DNA from: Paenibacillus sp. 37
GTDB taxonomy: Bacteria > Bacillota > Bacilli > Paenibacillales > Paenibacillaceae
DNA length: 64,000 nucleotides
Direction of reading: 5' to 3'
NCBI RefSeq assembly: GCF_008386395.1
Contig: NZ_CP043761.1
Span: 3,844,001 to 3,908,000, forward strand
The notes below the pieces were generated by a model that was not told the origin of the DNA, searched no databases, and saw only the letters and a program-made list of their open reading frames with translations. How positions within the stretch are numbered: the first letter of the stretch is position 1; each line of letters opens with the position of its first letter. This document shows positions 9,377 through 18,042 of this stretch, one piece after another. The translations under genes were made by a program, and so were the position numbers.

Positions 9377-9410
9377 AGGACGTCTCCTCTATAGGAGACG
9401 TTCTACTTTT
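9377..9410. terminator. Hairpin in the gap between hydrolase and DUF1348 genes
   Basis: AGGACGTCTCCT (9377-9388) pairs with AGGAGACGTTCT (9393-9404), one G-T pair, with T's following on the + strand. It could end the - strand hydrolase transcript (stop at 9456) only weakly, as the T run is on the other side; nothing on the + strand reads into it. The rest of 9219-9455 is AT-rich without features. Confidence 0.45.
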
Positions 9411-9455
9411 TCTCTCATTTTGTTCTTTTGGTTAAAATCATCAGTCGAACTTAAT

Positions 9456-10292
9456 TTAACCCTGTAAAAATTCGATCAATGCTGCATTAAATTGTTCAGA
9501 ATGGGTTGCATTAAATCCGTGTGGTCCACCTTCGACAACGACCAGACGACTGCCAGGGATGGATTCATGAGTACGTTGTCCACTCACCTCCAAAGGCACA
9601 ATGGCATCTGAATCACCATGGATAACCAGTGTTGGAATGTTGAACTTCTCCAGATCCTGACGGAAATCCGTAAGGGCAAAGGCAGCAATACAATCCAATG
9701 TGCCTTTAGGTGAAGCCAGAGCTGCAATATCACGGTTATAAATACGGAATGGTTCGCTCACAAGGTCTGTACGATCTCCAGCAGCGAAAAAGTTGCTTGT
9801 AAAACCATCCAAAAATGCTAGCCGATCCGCTTTAACCCCGTTTTGGAATTCTGCAATCGTTGCATCATCCAACCCACCTTGAGGATTGTTTTCGGTTATA
9901 TAGAGATATGGAGGAACCGCTCCCGCGAATACGGCTTTGGAAACACGCTCTGTTCCGTAGGTTCCCACATAACGTGCAACTTCGCCGCCACCCATGGAGA
10001 ATCCGACTAATGTGGCATCGTGCAGATCAAGGTGCAGTATCAATTTATGCAAATCCGAAGCGAAAGTATCATAGTCATAACCATCCCAAGGTTGGGAAGA
10101 CTGACCAAATCCACGACGGTCATATGTGATAACACGGTGGCCTGCTTCAATTAGGGCAGGAACTTGCTTCTCCCAGGATCGCCCACTCAAAGGCCAGCCA
10201 TGAATCAGAATAATTGGTTTTCCCTCACCATGATCTTCATAATACAGTTCAATTGGTTGTTCATTCTCAGCGCCTACATTTACTTTAGACAT
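9456..10292 (-). CDS. Alpha/beta hydrolase, non-heme chloroperoxidase-like
   Basis: 278 aa. Oxyanion HGWPLSG, nucleophile elbow GFSMGGGE (Ser), acid in HGDSDAIVP (Asp) and base in GGPHGFNATH (His). This is the pattern of cofactor-free haloperoxidases/esterases (YDRRGFGQSSQPWDGYDYDTFA is typical). Start ATG 10292 has GGAGGT seven bases upstream; a further in-frame ATG at 10307 overlaps that site and is rejected. Cytoplasmic. Its promoter carries a near copy of the TetR operator of the 8118-9157 operon, suggesting joint induction. The true substrate is unknown. Confidence 0.9.
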   Translation of the reverse strand: MSKVNVGAENEQPIELYYEDHGEGKPIILIHGWPLSGRSWEKQVPALIEAGHRVITYDRRGFGQSSQPWDGYDYDTFASDLHKLILHLDLHDATLVGFSMGGGEVARYVGTYGTERVSKAVFAGAVPPYLYITENNPQGGLDDATIAEFQNGVKADRLAFLDGFTSNFFAAGDRTDLVSEPFRIYNRDIAALASPKGTLDCIAAFALTDFRQDLEKFNIPTLVIHGDSDAIVPLEVSGQRTHESIPGSRLVVVEGGPHGFNATHSEQFNAALIEFLQG

Positions 10293-10403
10293 AGAAAATA
10301 CCTCCATGAGTTATTATATTTTTGTTCATACAGAAGCTATAAGCTCAGAAACATGAATGGGGGCTTGTTCATGGATCGCCTCACTCTCTATACTGTTTGT
10401 ATT

Positions 10404-10432
10404 AGTATAAACCGATTGGTTTATACTTGCAA
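10404..10432 (-). promoter_or_regulatory. Sigma-A promoter with second TetR operator (hydrolase gene)
   Basis: On the - strand: -35 TTGCAA (10427-10432), 17-bp spacer, -10 TATACT (10404-10409). The operator TATAAACCGATTGGTTTATA (10406-10425) differs from the perfect palindrome at 9192 by one base, and the flanks (CTGTTTGTATYAG) also match. Confidence 0.78.
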
Positions 10433-10568
10433 GTTTATATCTTAGCGTGGGTACTCAGTTAATCATCAACATATTCCTTTGAGAAGCGCGAAAGGTCGAT
10501 GACGAATCCCACCCAAGATTATCAGCATTGTCAGCCTACTTCACAAGATGAACAAAAGAGAATTTAAA

Positions 10569-10715
10569 ATGAGAAAACTCGTTTAATTTTTGCACGCATC
10601 GCTTGACGGTTTTGCAGGAGGGCCGAAAGGTGAAATGGGAGTTTGGCTGGTTTCCTACGATGCTGATTTGGAGAAGCATGCGAAAGGAATTCTGAGTTCT
10701 GCCGACAATGTCATT
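10569..10715 (+). pseudogene. RibD_C/dihydrofolate-reductase-like protein, N-terminal remnant with a nonsense codon
   Basis: ATG 10569 starts MRKLV, then TAA at 10584-10586, and the same frame continues FLHASLDGFAGGPKGEM and AKGILSSADNV, matching the N-terminus of YyaP-like RibD_C proteins (aSLDGFiAGpnGEmdW ... iLstvDtillGR). The family homology stops near 10715, where nitroreductase sequence begins in the same frame. So the gene is both interrupted by a stop at codon 6 and truncated by a deletion. Confidence 0.65.
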
Positions 10716-11291
10716 AATCTGGCGCAATTGATCAGGGAGCGAAGGAGTATTCGTAAATGTAACTCTACGCCAGTGGACCGGGAGTTAGTTGTTGAATTAC
10801 TTCGTAAGGCTATTCAGCTTCAACCATTTGTTGAGGCTGGCTCGTGGCGTGTGGTATATACCGGAACTCCTGAATCATCTAAACGGCTGGTGGACTTTAT
10901 GATGCAACAGATATCACAGAGCAAGCTGGGGAATCTGATCCCTGGAAAACTAATGGAGGTTTTTAAAAAGAGATTTACCGATATTCCCGCGCATGTCATT
11001 GTTATATCCAATGTCGGTACTGATCGACTGACCAATGACCGCAATTATGCGGCTGCCTGCGGGGTGATGCAGAGCTTCCAGTTGTTGGGCTAAGAACGAG
11101 GGTTAGGCGTGTTGTGGGATACAGAGTCCATGATTCAGCATGAAGGGTTCTTCAATGGAATTGGCTTACGTGAGCATGAAAGATTTGTTGGTATTCTTCT
11201 ACATATAGGATATTTCGACAAAGCGCCAAGAAGTAGGAAAAGAACGCCAGCCCAGCAGAAGTGGACCATATTGCGTGGGCAGAATACATAG
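10716..11291 (+). pseudogene. Nitroreductase, joined in frame to the RibD_C remnant and interrupted by a stop
   Basis: Homology begins NLAQLIRERRSIRKCNSTPVDRELVVELLRKAIQ, the FMN-binding N-terminus of NfsA/YdgI-like nitroreductases, and continues through ITPAHVIVISNV-like and NYAAACGVMQSFQLLG segments. TAA at 11091-11093 interrupts it; the same frame then resumes ERGLGVLWDTESMIQ ... RFVGILLHIGYF to TAG at 11289-11291, the expected C-terminus. One nonsense codon therefore splits an otherwise nearly complete gene, and its own start was lost in the fusion. Confidence 0.65.
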
Positions 11292-11316
11292 GAGAGAGGA
11301 GGATGTAAAAATTAAA

Positions 11317-11427
11317 TTGTCGATCTGGAAGGTCATGGACGGTTCCAGTGAGTTTTTAGATCGAACGGTATCGCAGGATCTAATCCTTGAATTGCTCAAT
11401 CATGCCGTATTGGCTCCAAATAAGTAA
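11317..11427 (+). pseudogene. Second nitroreductase scrap
   Basis: The frame from TTG 11317 to TAA 11425-11427 encodes FLDRTVSQDLILELLNHAVLAPNK, resembling the N-terminal RtVskdlveeLLeaAvwAPn motif of nitroreductases. A strong GGAGAGAGGAGG precedes it, but the nearby ATG is followed at once by TAA. Nothing recognisable follows in 11428-11671. Confidence 0.4.
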
Positions 11428-11671
11428 CGAGCGCATTGCTGCGGTTCTAGAATTGGGACGGTGCAATGAGTCAATAGGGAATACTGAGTTACCAGAGACT
11501 CAACTTCATTTTGAACTGTTGTAGCAGGATTTGAACGTTTTCCCTATTAAAAGAAGGATTAAACTGAATGAGCAGAGTTATCATGTACATTCTTCTTTTC
11601 CGTTCATTTGATATAATTGATTCAAAACACTAGTTTAGAAATACGCTTAATTAAAAAATAGAGGAGTACTT

Positions 11672-12040
11672 ATGAAAGAAGAAATTATAAAAAAATATTT
11701 CTTTATGTGGGTAAGTAGAGATTTTACGTCATTAGATACGTATTTTTCGGATGATATTATCTACCGCGAATGTTATGGAGCAATGTATGTGGGTATAGAG
11801 GAAGTCCATTTGTGGATCAAAAAAATGTTACTGAAGCAAGTTGTCTTAGAATGGAAGATAAAAAATATTCATCAAGTAAATGAAACCTTATTTTTTGTAG
11901 AATGGTATTTTGAAGCAAAAGAAAAACAACTTTATTCATTTGATGGTATATCAATGATTAGATTTGATGGAAATAAAATCCGATTAATAGAAGAGTATGA
12001 AGCTAAACATGAAACTTTTAGACCATGTAAGATTGACTAA
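11672..12040 (+). CDS. NTF2/SnoaL-like small protein
   Basis: 122 aa. Pattern of the nuclear transport factor 2 fold: IIKKYFFMWVSRDFTSLDTYFSDDIIYRECYG, VEWYFEAKEKQLYSFDGISMIRFDGNKIRLIEEYEAK. Ribosome site GAGGAG six bases before ATG 11672. Low GC compared with its neighbours. The family includes cyclases, isomerases and proteins of unknown role; no specific function can be given. Followed directly by repeat copy A, whose first hairpin may serve as terminator. Confidence 0.75.
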   Translation: MKEEIIKKYFFMWVSRDFTSLDTYFSDDIIYRECYGAMYVGIEEVHLWIKKMLLKQVVLEWKIKNIHQVNETLFFVEWYFEAKEKQLYSFDGISMIRFDGNKIRLIEEYEAKHETFRPCKID

Positions 12041-12155
12041 AGATGTCGCGGGACAAGAACATGGTCCCATTGAATTGAAGTCGCTATTTTAGCGACTTTT
12101 TTATGTGATCGGTAGAAGTTCGTGTCCCGAATCAAGGAAAAGAACTTCTACCGAT
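12041..12155 (+). repeat. Dispersed two-hairpin element, copy A
   Basis: Begins right after the stop of the NTF2-like gene (GATGTCGCGGGACAAGAACATGG). Hairpin 1: AAGTCGCTA (12078-12086) / TAGCGACTT (12090-12098) plus T run. Hairpin 2: ATCGGTAGAAGTTCGTGTCC (12108-12127) / GGAAAAGAACTTCTACCGAT (12136-12155), 18 of 20 paired. Aligns over its whole length with copy B at 28189-28298; degenerate copies lie at 34063-34135 and 34190-34300. A second AACAAGAACAT follows at 12164. Confidence 0.75.
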
Positions 12156-12338
12156 TGCCGAATGAACAAGAACATATTCCTTTTTCAGATTAGATATATA
12201 TCTAATTAATTAAGAGTGCATAACTTCGGCAAACGCTTCCGCTACTTTCGGGGAAGGGGGAATAATCACTATATTTATTTGCGTATTTTTCACTTTTTTG
12301 TCCTCCACATGTGTACAAAGAATAAAAAAGATGCTACA

Positions 12339-12366
12339 TTGAAATTAGTCAAACCCCCTTTATAAC
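12339..12366 (+). promoter_or_regulatory. Probable sigma-A promoter of the kbl-tdh operon
   Basis: TTGAAA (12339-12344), 16-bp spacer, TATAAC (12361-12366), 66 bases before the kbl start. The region 12156-12338 has no gene; AACGCTTCC near 12230 is only a weak cre-like match. Confidence 0.55.
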
Positions 12367-12431
12367 AAGGTTTTTTCGCATAATGACATGTCTCCTGTAC
12401 AAGGACAAACGTATATCAAGGAGGGAATCAA

Positions 12432-13622
12432 ATGTCAAGTCAAGCATTGGACCAATTTTTAAGTTCGAACATCGAAGATCTAAAGAATAAAGGTCTATAT
12501 AACTTCATCGATACACTGCAGGGGGCAAATGGTCCTGTTATTCGTATTGACGGAAAGTCCCTAATCAATTTGTCTTCTAATAACTATCTGGGCTTGGCAA
12601 CAGATTACCGCCTGATTGACGCTTCAGTTAAGGCGGCGCAGACATACGGGGCAGGAGCAGGGGCTGTGAGAACAATTAATGGTACGATGGATCTTCATAT
12701 TGAGCTTGAAGAAAAACTGGCTCGTTTCAAAAAAACGGAAGCCGTTATCGTGTATCAATCGGGATTTAACTGTAATATGGCTGCTATATCCGCTGTAATG
12801 GACCAGCATGATGCGATTTTATCCGATGAGCTGAACCACGCTTCCATTATTGATGGCTGCCGCCTGTCGAGAGCCAAGGTGATTCGCTTTAAGCATTCGG
12901 ATATGAATGATTTAAGACAGCAGGCAAAAGAGGCCAAGGAATCCGGTCAGTACCATAAAATTATGGTCATCACCGACGGGGTTTTCTCCATGGATGGTGA
13001 TATAGCAAAACTTCCCGAAATCGTGGAAATAGCAGAAGAATTCGATCTGATTACTTATGTCGATGATGCACACGGTTCGGGCGTTCTCGGAGCAGGTGCA
13101 GGAACCGTGAAGCATTTTGAATTGTCCGACCGCATCGACTTTCAAATCGGTACTCTTTCCAAGGCGATCGGCGTTGTCGGCGGTTATGTGGCGGGTAAAA
13201 AACAGTTGATCGAATGGTTGAAGCTGAGAAGCCGTCCGTTTCTGTTCTCGACATCGCTACCTCCGGCTGCAATCGCTTCCTGTAGCGCTTCTATCGACAT
13301 TTTGATGAATGACAAAGAACTGATCGAGAAGCTATGGGCGAACGGCAATCATTTGAAAAATGGCTTGAGCCGGCTTGGATATGATGTAGGCCAAAGCGAA
13401 ACTCCGATCACACCTTGTATCATTGGCGATGAAGTAACCACCCAACAGTTCAGCAAACGGCTCTATGAAGAAGGCGTTTACGCCAAGGCAATCCTGTTTC
13501 CTACGGTTCCGAAAGGAACTGGAAGAATACGCAACATGCCGACAGCTGCCCATACCAAGGAGATGCTCGACCAAGTGATCTCTGTTTATGAGAAAGTTGG
13601 CAAGGAAATGAAGCTGATTTAG
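12432..13622 (+). CDS. kbl: Glycine C-acetyltransferase (2-amino-3-ketobutyrate CoA ligase)
   Basis: Cleaves 2-amino-3-ketobutyrate with CoA to glycine and acetyl-CoA, using PLP; cytoplasmic. 396 aa, the family's usual length. Landmarks: [57 protein letters not shown] and the PLP-lysine motif GTLSKAIG with Lys244. ATG 12432 follows AAGGAGGG at ideal distance. The next gene, 36 bases on, makes its substrate from threonine, so the pair forms the threonine dehydrogenase pathway. Other alpha-oxoamine synthases (BioF, HemA-like) are similar, but the neighbour settles the call. Confidence 0.95.
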   Translation: MSSQALDQFLSSNIEDLKNKGLYNFIDTLQGANGPVIRIDGKSLINLSSNNYLGLATDYRLIDASVKAAQTYGAGAGAVRTINGTMDLHIELEEKLARFKKTEAVIVYQSGFNCNMAAISAVMDQHDAILSDELNHASIIDGCRLSRAKVIRFKHSDMNDLRQQAKEAKESGQYHKIMVITDGVFSMDGDIAKLPEIVEIAEEFDLITYVDDAHGSGVLGAGAGTVKHFELSDRIDFQIGTLSKAIGVVGGYVAGKKQLIEWLKLRSRPFLFSTSLPPAAIASCSASIDILMNDKELIEKLWANGNHLKNGLSRLGYDVGQSETPITPCIIGDEVTTQQFSKRLYEEGVYAKAILFPTVPKGTGRIRNMPTAAHTKEMLDQVISVYEKVGKEMKLI

Positions 13623-13658
13623 TGCATTCGCGGGAGTATATTTCGGGAGGAATGTCTT

Positions 13659-14618
13659 ATGAACAAGATTTTGGTGACCGGGGCACTCGGCCAAATCGGT
13701 TCTGAGTTAGTTGTTAAATTACGTGAGATTTATGGTGCGGATTATGTCGTTGCTACGGATCTCAGGTCATCAGCCCACGAAATTACCCGATCCGGACCAT
13801 TCGAGCTGCTGGACGTGACGAATGATAAGGCGATGTTCGAAATCGCCAAGCGGTACGAAGTTGATACCATCATGCATTTGGCTGCGCTGCTGTCGGCTAC
13901 CGCAGAGGAGAAACCCCTGCTTGCCTGGAATTTGAATATGGGCGGATTGATGAATGCACTTGAAATATCCAGAGAGCTCGGCTGCCAATTGTTCACTCCA
14001 AGTTCCATTGGATCTTTTGGCCCTACGACTCCGAAATACAATACCCCGCAGGATACAATCCAGCGGCCCAATACGATGTACGGCGTGAACAAAGTGTCCG
14101 GTGAACTGCTTTGTGATTATTACTTTCACAAGTACGGCCTGGATACTAGGGGGCTGCGATTCCCAGGATTGATATCTTATATGACGCCTCCCGGTGGAGG
14201 AACGACGGATTACGCGGTGGAAATTTATTACGCAGCCGTGACGACTGGACGGTATACATCTTATATCGCCAAGGGCACAGACATGGACATGATGTATATG
14301 CCGGATGCCCTGAACGCTATTATCAATTTAATGGAAGCGGATTCATCCCGATTGATACACCGAAACTCATTTAATGTCACTGCAATGAGCGTGGATCCGG
14401 AGGCGATTGCTGCAACGATTCGGGAGGAATTTCCCGGTTTTATCCTAGATTATGACGTTGATCCGAAGAGACAGGCGATAGCCAATAGCTGGCCGCATTC
14501 CATTGATGCGACAGCAGCAAAAACAGAATGGGGATTTCATGCCCGCTACGACTTGAAGGCCATGACGAAGGATATGCTATCACAGCTAAGCGAGAGACAA
14601 ATGCTTCGCAAAGCTTAA
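13659..14618 (+). CDS. L-threonine 3-dehydrogenase, short-chain (epimerase-like) type
   Basis: Oxidises L-threonine to 2-amino-3-ketobutyrate with NAD. 319 aa, NAD-dependent epimerase/dehydratase fold: TGALGQIGSEL at the N-terminus, catalytic Tyr141/Lys145 in YGVNKVSGE, LRFPGLISYMTPPGGGTTDYAVEIYY, which is characteristic of this threonine dehydrogenase subtype rather than of sugar epimerases. Follows kbl with its own GGGAGG. Unrelated to the zinc-dependent Tdh of E. coli. Confidence 0.93.
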   Translation: MNKILVTGALGQIGSELVVKLREIYGADYVVATDLRSSAHEITRSGPFELLDVTNDKAMFEIAKRYEVDTIMHLAALLSATAEEKPLLAWNLNMGGLMNALEISRELGCQLFTPSSIGSFGPTTPKYNTPQDTIQRPNTMYGVNKVSGELLCDYYFHKYGLDTRGLRFPGLISYMTPPGGGTTDYAVEIYYAAVTTGRYTSYIAKGTDMDMMYMPDALNAIINLMEADSSRLIHRNSFNVTAMSVDPEAIAATIREEFPGFILDYDVDPKRQAIANSWPHSIDATAAKTEWGFHARYDLKAMTKDMLSQLSERQMLRKA

Positions 14619-14658
14619 ATCTATTATAAATTCACTGTGCCAAGCGAGTAGAAATACA

Positions 14659-14722
14659 AAAGAATCTGCATCAAGAGGAGGTTTGACGTTACCCGGACCT
14701 TTTGTTGCAGCTTCTTTTTTTT
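14659..14722 (+). terminator. Probable terminator of the kbl-tdh operon
   Basis: AAAGAATCTGCATCAA (from 14659) pairs with TTGTTGCAGCTTCTT (14702-14716) with two mismatches and a long loop, followed by seven T's. Confidence 0.55.
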
Positions 14723-14797
14723 CATCCTCCATCTTGCGAGAGGAAATAAGGCTGGGTTGAAGGAACAGGACATGTTGATTACGAAATGTATCATTTA

Positions 14798-14822
14798 CAT
14801 TAAGCTAACGGGCAGAATAGTT
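14798..14822. repeat. CATTAAGCTAACGGGCAG repeat, copy 1
   Basis: CATTAAGCTAACGGGCAG at 14798-14815 followed by AATAGTT. The same 18-mer starts copy 2 at 33980, and a shortened CATTAAGCTAA occurs at 34324. The gap 14723-14891 holds nothing else visible. Confidence 0.6.
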
Positions 14823-14891
14823 GTAAAGCGAAGAGCGGAGGTATTAGTTTATCTTCAAGCGTACAATAATATTTTTTGAAAGTGTAATAAC

Positions 14892-14926
14892 AGAAAAGGA
14901 GCCCTCATTCGAGGGGCTCCTTTTCT
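14892..14926. terminator. Terminator downstream of the TetR gene (bidirectional)
   Basis: Perfect 13-bp stem AGAAAAGGAGCCC (14892-14904) / GGGCTCCTTTTCT (14914-14926), T-rich on both strands; lies 41 bases past the stop of the - strand TetR gene. Confidence 0.8.
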
Positions 14927-14966
14927 TTCCTATCTAGCCAGCTACTGTTCGCAAGCATTTATCACT

Positions 14967-15560
14967 TTAATCATCGATTGAAATACCTGCGGCTTTTAAG
15001 TGTCCATGAGTTAAAATTTTTCCGAATTGAGAAGCGAGTTCATTTGGAGTATAAGAAAAATCATTTTTAACCCACCATATTACAATGCCCATAAAAGTAG
15101 ATGCAATATATTGAAGTAATAATTCCTTTGAAATCTTCAGGGAAATATCATCCAAGCCATCTTCCACTGTATTTTTTATAATTTCCTCCATCTTTGATTG
15201 AAAACCATAGATTCTATTCTCATCTAGTAACAATGCTCTGTAAAAGGGAATATTGTCCTTAATTTTCTCCAGTATGGTTTGCATTAGTTGTTCAAGCATA
15301 GAGCCGCTTACAGGAGTTTTGCTGCTTGAGCATTGCTTGAGTGTACTATTTAGTTCTTCTAGTAATTCGTCCATAGATACGTTTAACAAATCGGGTTTGT
15401 TCTGATAATGAAGGTAAAAGGTATTTCGGTTAATCATTGCCTTATCGGCAATATCTTGAATCGTAATTCCTTCGTACCCCTTTTCATTAAGAAGTTCTAT
15501 AAACGCTTTTTTTATCGAATGTTTGGAGCGAAGGATACGCAAATCGATTTTTTTGTTCAT
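14967..15560 (-). CDS. TetR/AcrR-family regulator
   Basis: 197 aa. HTH: SIKKAFIELLNEKGYEGITIQDIADKAMINRNTFYLHYQNKPDLL, with the C-terminal domain of the DhaS/TetR_C_7 kind. Divergent from the SDR gene at 15758, with 197 bases of AT-rich promoter region between, so it probably controls the two NAD(P)-binding proteins there and itself. Its start ATG 15560 has GGGAATGAG upstream, a weak ribosome site. Confidence 0.88.
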   Translation of the reverse strand: MNKKIDLRILRSKHSIKKAFIELLNEKGYEGITIQDIADKAMINRNTFYLHYQNKPDLLNVSMDELLEELNSTLKQCSSSKTPVSGSMLEQLMQTILEKIKDNIPFYRALLLDENRIYGFQSKMEEIIKNTVEDGLDDISLKISKELLLQYIASTFMGIVIWWVKNDFSYTPNELASQFGKILTHGHLKAAGISIDD

Positions 15561-15685
15561 TATGGCTCATTCCCTTAACTTTTTTTGTTAGATATACGAC
15601 ATTTAAGTTGAAACTGTATTTTATCTCTCAAAATCAAAATTATTAAACATTGAAGGCTGACCTTATATTCATCATAATAAACAAA

Positions 15686-15732
15686 AGATAAATATACAAC
15701 ACGTTGACCATTATTTATCTTACTGATAATTA
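15686..15732 (+). promoter_or_regulatory. Promoter of the SDR operon with flanking inverted repeat
   Basis: AGATAAATA (15686-15694) and TATTTATCT (15712-15720) are perfect inverted repeats around -35 TTGACC (15704-15709); a -10-like TAATTA (15727-15732) follows 17 bases later. The repeat is a candidate operator for the divergent TetR. Confidence 0.45.
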
Positions 15733-15757
15733 ACTCTAATTAAAGGGGAGATTTTAG

Positions 15758-16417
15758 ATGAAAACGATAGCGATTGTTGGAGCAGGAGCAGGTTTAGGAA
15801 TGTCCATCGCGAAAAAATTCGGGCAAAATGGCTTCCGCGTAGCGCTTATTGCGCGAAATGAAGAAAAGTTGAACCAACTGGTTATTGAATTAGAACAATT
15901 GGGAATCGAAGCTGCTTCTTTTCAAGCGGACATATTAAACAAAGAACAAATTGAGATGGCATTTGCCGCTATTAAAGAGAAATACGGATATATTGATGTT
16001 CTTGAATACAGTCCAACGCCGAGCTTTGACACAGTAGCGCCAACACTAGATGTAACTGAAGAAAATGCGTTATACCAATTTCAATATAATGTTTTAGGTG
16101 CTTTATCGAGCGTTAAACAAGTGCTTCCGGATATGTTGGATAAGCAAAGTGGTGCCCTGTTATTTACGACTGGAGGCTCAGCAATTCACCCGGTACCGAT
16201 GATGGGCAATGTCGGAATTGCAATCTCAGGACTTCGTAATTATATCTTTAATTTGAACAGCGAATTATCGGATAAAGGGGTTTATGCGGGTCATCTTTCA
16301 ATTGGAATTTGGATGCAACCGAACTCAGGAGTTCAAGATAAAATCGCTGATATTTGGTACGACATGTACACCAAAAGAGACAGAGTAGAAGAGTTTATAA
16401 CTGAAGATAAAGTGTAA
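15758..16417 (+). CDS. SDR-family oxidoreductase, atypical
   Basis: 219 aa Rossmann protein: VGAGAGLGMSIAKKFGQNGFRVALIARNEEKL, ILNKEQIEMAF, DVLEYSPTP, LLFTTGGSAIHPVPMMGNVGIAISGLRNY. The usual catalytic YxxxK is not present at the expected place (MGNVGIAISGLRNY instead of YxxSK), as in several annotated relatives, so the activity is open. Good AAGGGGAG before ATG 15758. First gene of a probable two-gene unit divergent from a TetR gene. Confidence 0.85.
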   Translation: MKTIAIVGAGAGLGMSIAKKFGQNGFRVALIARNEEKLNQLVIELEQLGIEAASFQADILNKEQIEMAFAAIKEKYGYIDVLEYSPTPSFDTVAPTLDVTEENALYQFQYNVLGALSSVKQVLPDMLDKQSGALLFTTGGSAIHPVPMMGNVGIAISGLRNYIFNLNSELSDKGVYAGHLSIGIWMQPNSGVQDKIADIWYDMYTKRDRVEEFITEDKV

Positions 16418-16456
16418 GTTGAATAATTTATTTTGAAGGAGATACAAGAAAAGAAT

Positions 16457-17101
16457 ATGAACATCACTGTTTTTGGTGCAAGTGGTGCAATTGGACAGCT
16501 TGTAACCCAACTTGCATTAGATCACGGAGATTTCGTTACGGCATACGTTAGAAACCCCAAAAAAATCAGTCTCAAACATCCAAATTTGAGCCTTTTACAA
16601 GGGGAAATTTCAAATACTTCAACCATCGAGAAAGCCATTGCCGAATCCGATGTCGTAATCAGCACATTGGGTCCAGCATCCGATATGTCACGAAAGCTTA
16701 AAGGCACGCCGATTGCTGACGGGCACGAACTGATGATTAGGGCTATGAACAAACTTAACAAAAAAAGGTTCATTACACTTGCAACGCCAGCTTTGCAATC
16801 AGATGACGATAAGAAAAACATGTCCACGATACTTCCAGGTGTATTAGCCAAAGTTCTCCTTCCAAACGGTTATGCAGAAATGAAGAAAATAGAAGGAATG
16901 ATTAAGGAATCGAATCTGGATTGGACAGTCGTTCGAATTATTAACCCCAATGTTAAATACACAGGGCAGTCTTATGACTATTCATTCGGAGATCAATCGG
17001 CTAAAATGTCTGTTTCCAGAGAAAATGTTGGCAAATTCATGTACTCTGCTGCTCGTGACAACCAATTGATTAGAAAAATGCCTATTATTTATAACAAATA
17101 A
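16457..17101 (+). CDS. NAD(P)-binding protein, NmrA/SDR_a5-like
   Basis: 214 aa. NITVFGASGAIGQLVTQLALDHGDFVTAYVRNPKK is the dinucleotide site; DVVISTLGP, KKRFITLATPAL and LDWTVVRIINPN are typical of the NAD(P)H-binding (NmrA-like, atypical SDR5) family. The frame opens at TTG 16433, but that codon overlaps GAAGGAGAT, so ATG 16457 is preferred. Likely co-transcribed with the SDR gene 40 bases upstream. Substrate unknown; relatives are flavin reductases or quinone-related regulators. Confidence 0.85.
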   Translation: MNITVFGASGAIGQLVTQLALDHGDFVTAYVRNPKKISLKHPNLSLLQGEISNTSTIEKAIAESDVVISTLGPASDMSRKLKGTPIADGHELMIRAMNKLNKKRFITLATPALQSDDDKKNMSTILPGVLAKVLLPNGYAEMKKIEGMIKESNLDWTVVRIINPNVKYTGQSYDYSFGDQSAKMSVSRENVGKFMYSAARDNQLIRKMPIIYNK

Positions 17102-17135
17102 GCTCAATAAAAATGTAGTATTCACCGATTAAGGT

Positions 17136-17585
17136 TGGTATGGTATGAGTATCGAGCAAGCGAAAAAGGCACATGCTGAACTTGAACAACAAGCAGCAAT
17201 GATGGGTCTCGTGTATAATATCGACCAAATAAAGCCCACCAATACGTTTGATGCGCATCGTTTAACCCAGTATGCCAAATCTGTGGGTAAAGATCAGGAA
17301 TTAGCAGAGAAGCTGTTCTACTCTTATTACACGGACGCCAAGCTAATTAGTGATCATGTTACTTTAGCAGATATTGCAGAATCAGTTGGAATGAATAGGG
17401 ACGAGTCAATCGCAGTTCTCCATGATTCATCCAAATATGCTAGCGAAGTGCGTTCAGATGAAGCCACAGCAAAACAATTAGGGATAACAGGAGCACCTTT
17501 CTTTGTCATTGATAGAAAATACGCGATATCCGGCGCACAACCAACAGAGGTATTTTTAAAAGCTCTTAACCAAGCATCTCAATAA
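17136..17585 (+). pseudogene. FrnE-like DsbA-family protein, N-terminal third missing
   Basis: From TGG 17136 the frame reads WYGMSIEQAKKAHAELEQQA, then KPTNTFDAHRLTQYAKS, TLADIAESVGM and GITGAPFFVIDRKYAISGAQPTEVFLKAL: a clean match to the middle and C-terminus of FrnE/2-hydroxychromene-2-carboxylate isomerase-like DsbA proteins. The family starts about 65-70 residues earlier with a CPFC or CPWC redox motif, absent here. Homology begins at YGMS just after the stop of the preceding gene, so a deletion joined them. ATG 17145 could still be used, but the product would lack the active site. Confidence 0.65.
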
Positions 17586-17605
17586 ATAAAACCAATAAGC
17601 ATTGT

Positions 17606-17646
17606 AAAAAAAGGTGTCGACTGCTTTTTGTCGGGACCTTTTTTTA
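17606..17646 (+). terminator. Terminator after the FrnE remnant
   Basis: AAAAAAAGGT (17606-17615) pairs with ACCTTTTTTT (17636-17645), inner GTCGA/TGTCG region less regular. Confidence 0.7.
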
Positions 17647-17763
17647 TTGTATAAGCCCTTTGATGAGAGATTCGGATAAATCCAAAGTGGATGCGTATAT
17701 GCACCAAGCTGTTGATCAATAGTATCCTACTATAATTGAGTCAATGTGAGTTGAAGTAATTGA

Positions 17764-18006
17764 ATGAAGAGAAGGACAGGAGACAAATATGAGAAAGGCT
17801 GGATGCTATGTTTCCATCCGGATTTGATTAGAAAAAGTGCTTTAGGAAGTAAAATGGATGAGTATTCTTTCTTTTCTTATGCAGCTAATGAGGCGCTTCA
17901 TTTATCAGAGAAAGAGAAGGATATCGTAACCAAAAATAGTGCATATCCTCATTGAGGATTTCAACCTAAGCTCGGCTTCGAATATCCGGACAAATTAATG
18001 GAGTGA
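17764..18006 (+). pseudogene. AraC-family regulator, two scraps
   Basis: 17764-17955 encodes KGWMLCFHPDLIRKSALG, DEYSFFSYAANEALHLSEKEKDI, a segment found near the end of the cupin-like N-terminal half of many AraC regulators. It ends at TGA; 17968-18006, in another frame, reads KLGFEYPDKLME, resembling the second HTH of an AraC domain (LGFEYPqyFsrlFKk). The middle is gone. In 17647-17763 a short frame ending DSDKSKVDAYMHQAVDQ is not recognised. Confidence 0.45.
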
Positions 18007-18042
18007 GTAATAAAATGAAATAATAATTGCTTCTCAATCGTG

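Noticed and set aside
12228..12246. cre site before kbl
   Set aside because: GCAAACGCTTCC matches only part of the consensus, with mismatches at the fixed outer positions.
15758..16417. Classical SDR with YxxxK catalysis
   Set aside because: The Tyr/Lys pair is missing at the expected position, so only an atypical SDR is called.
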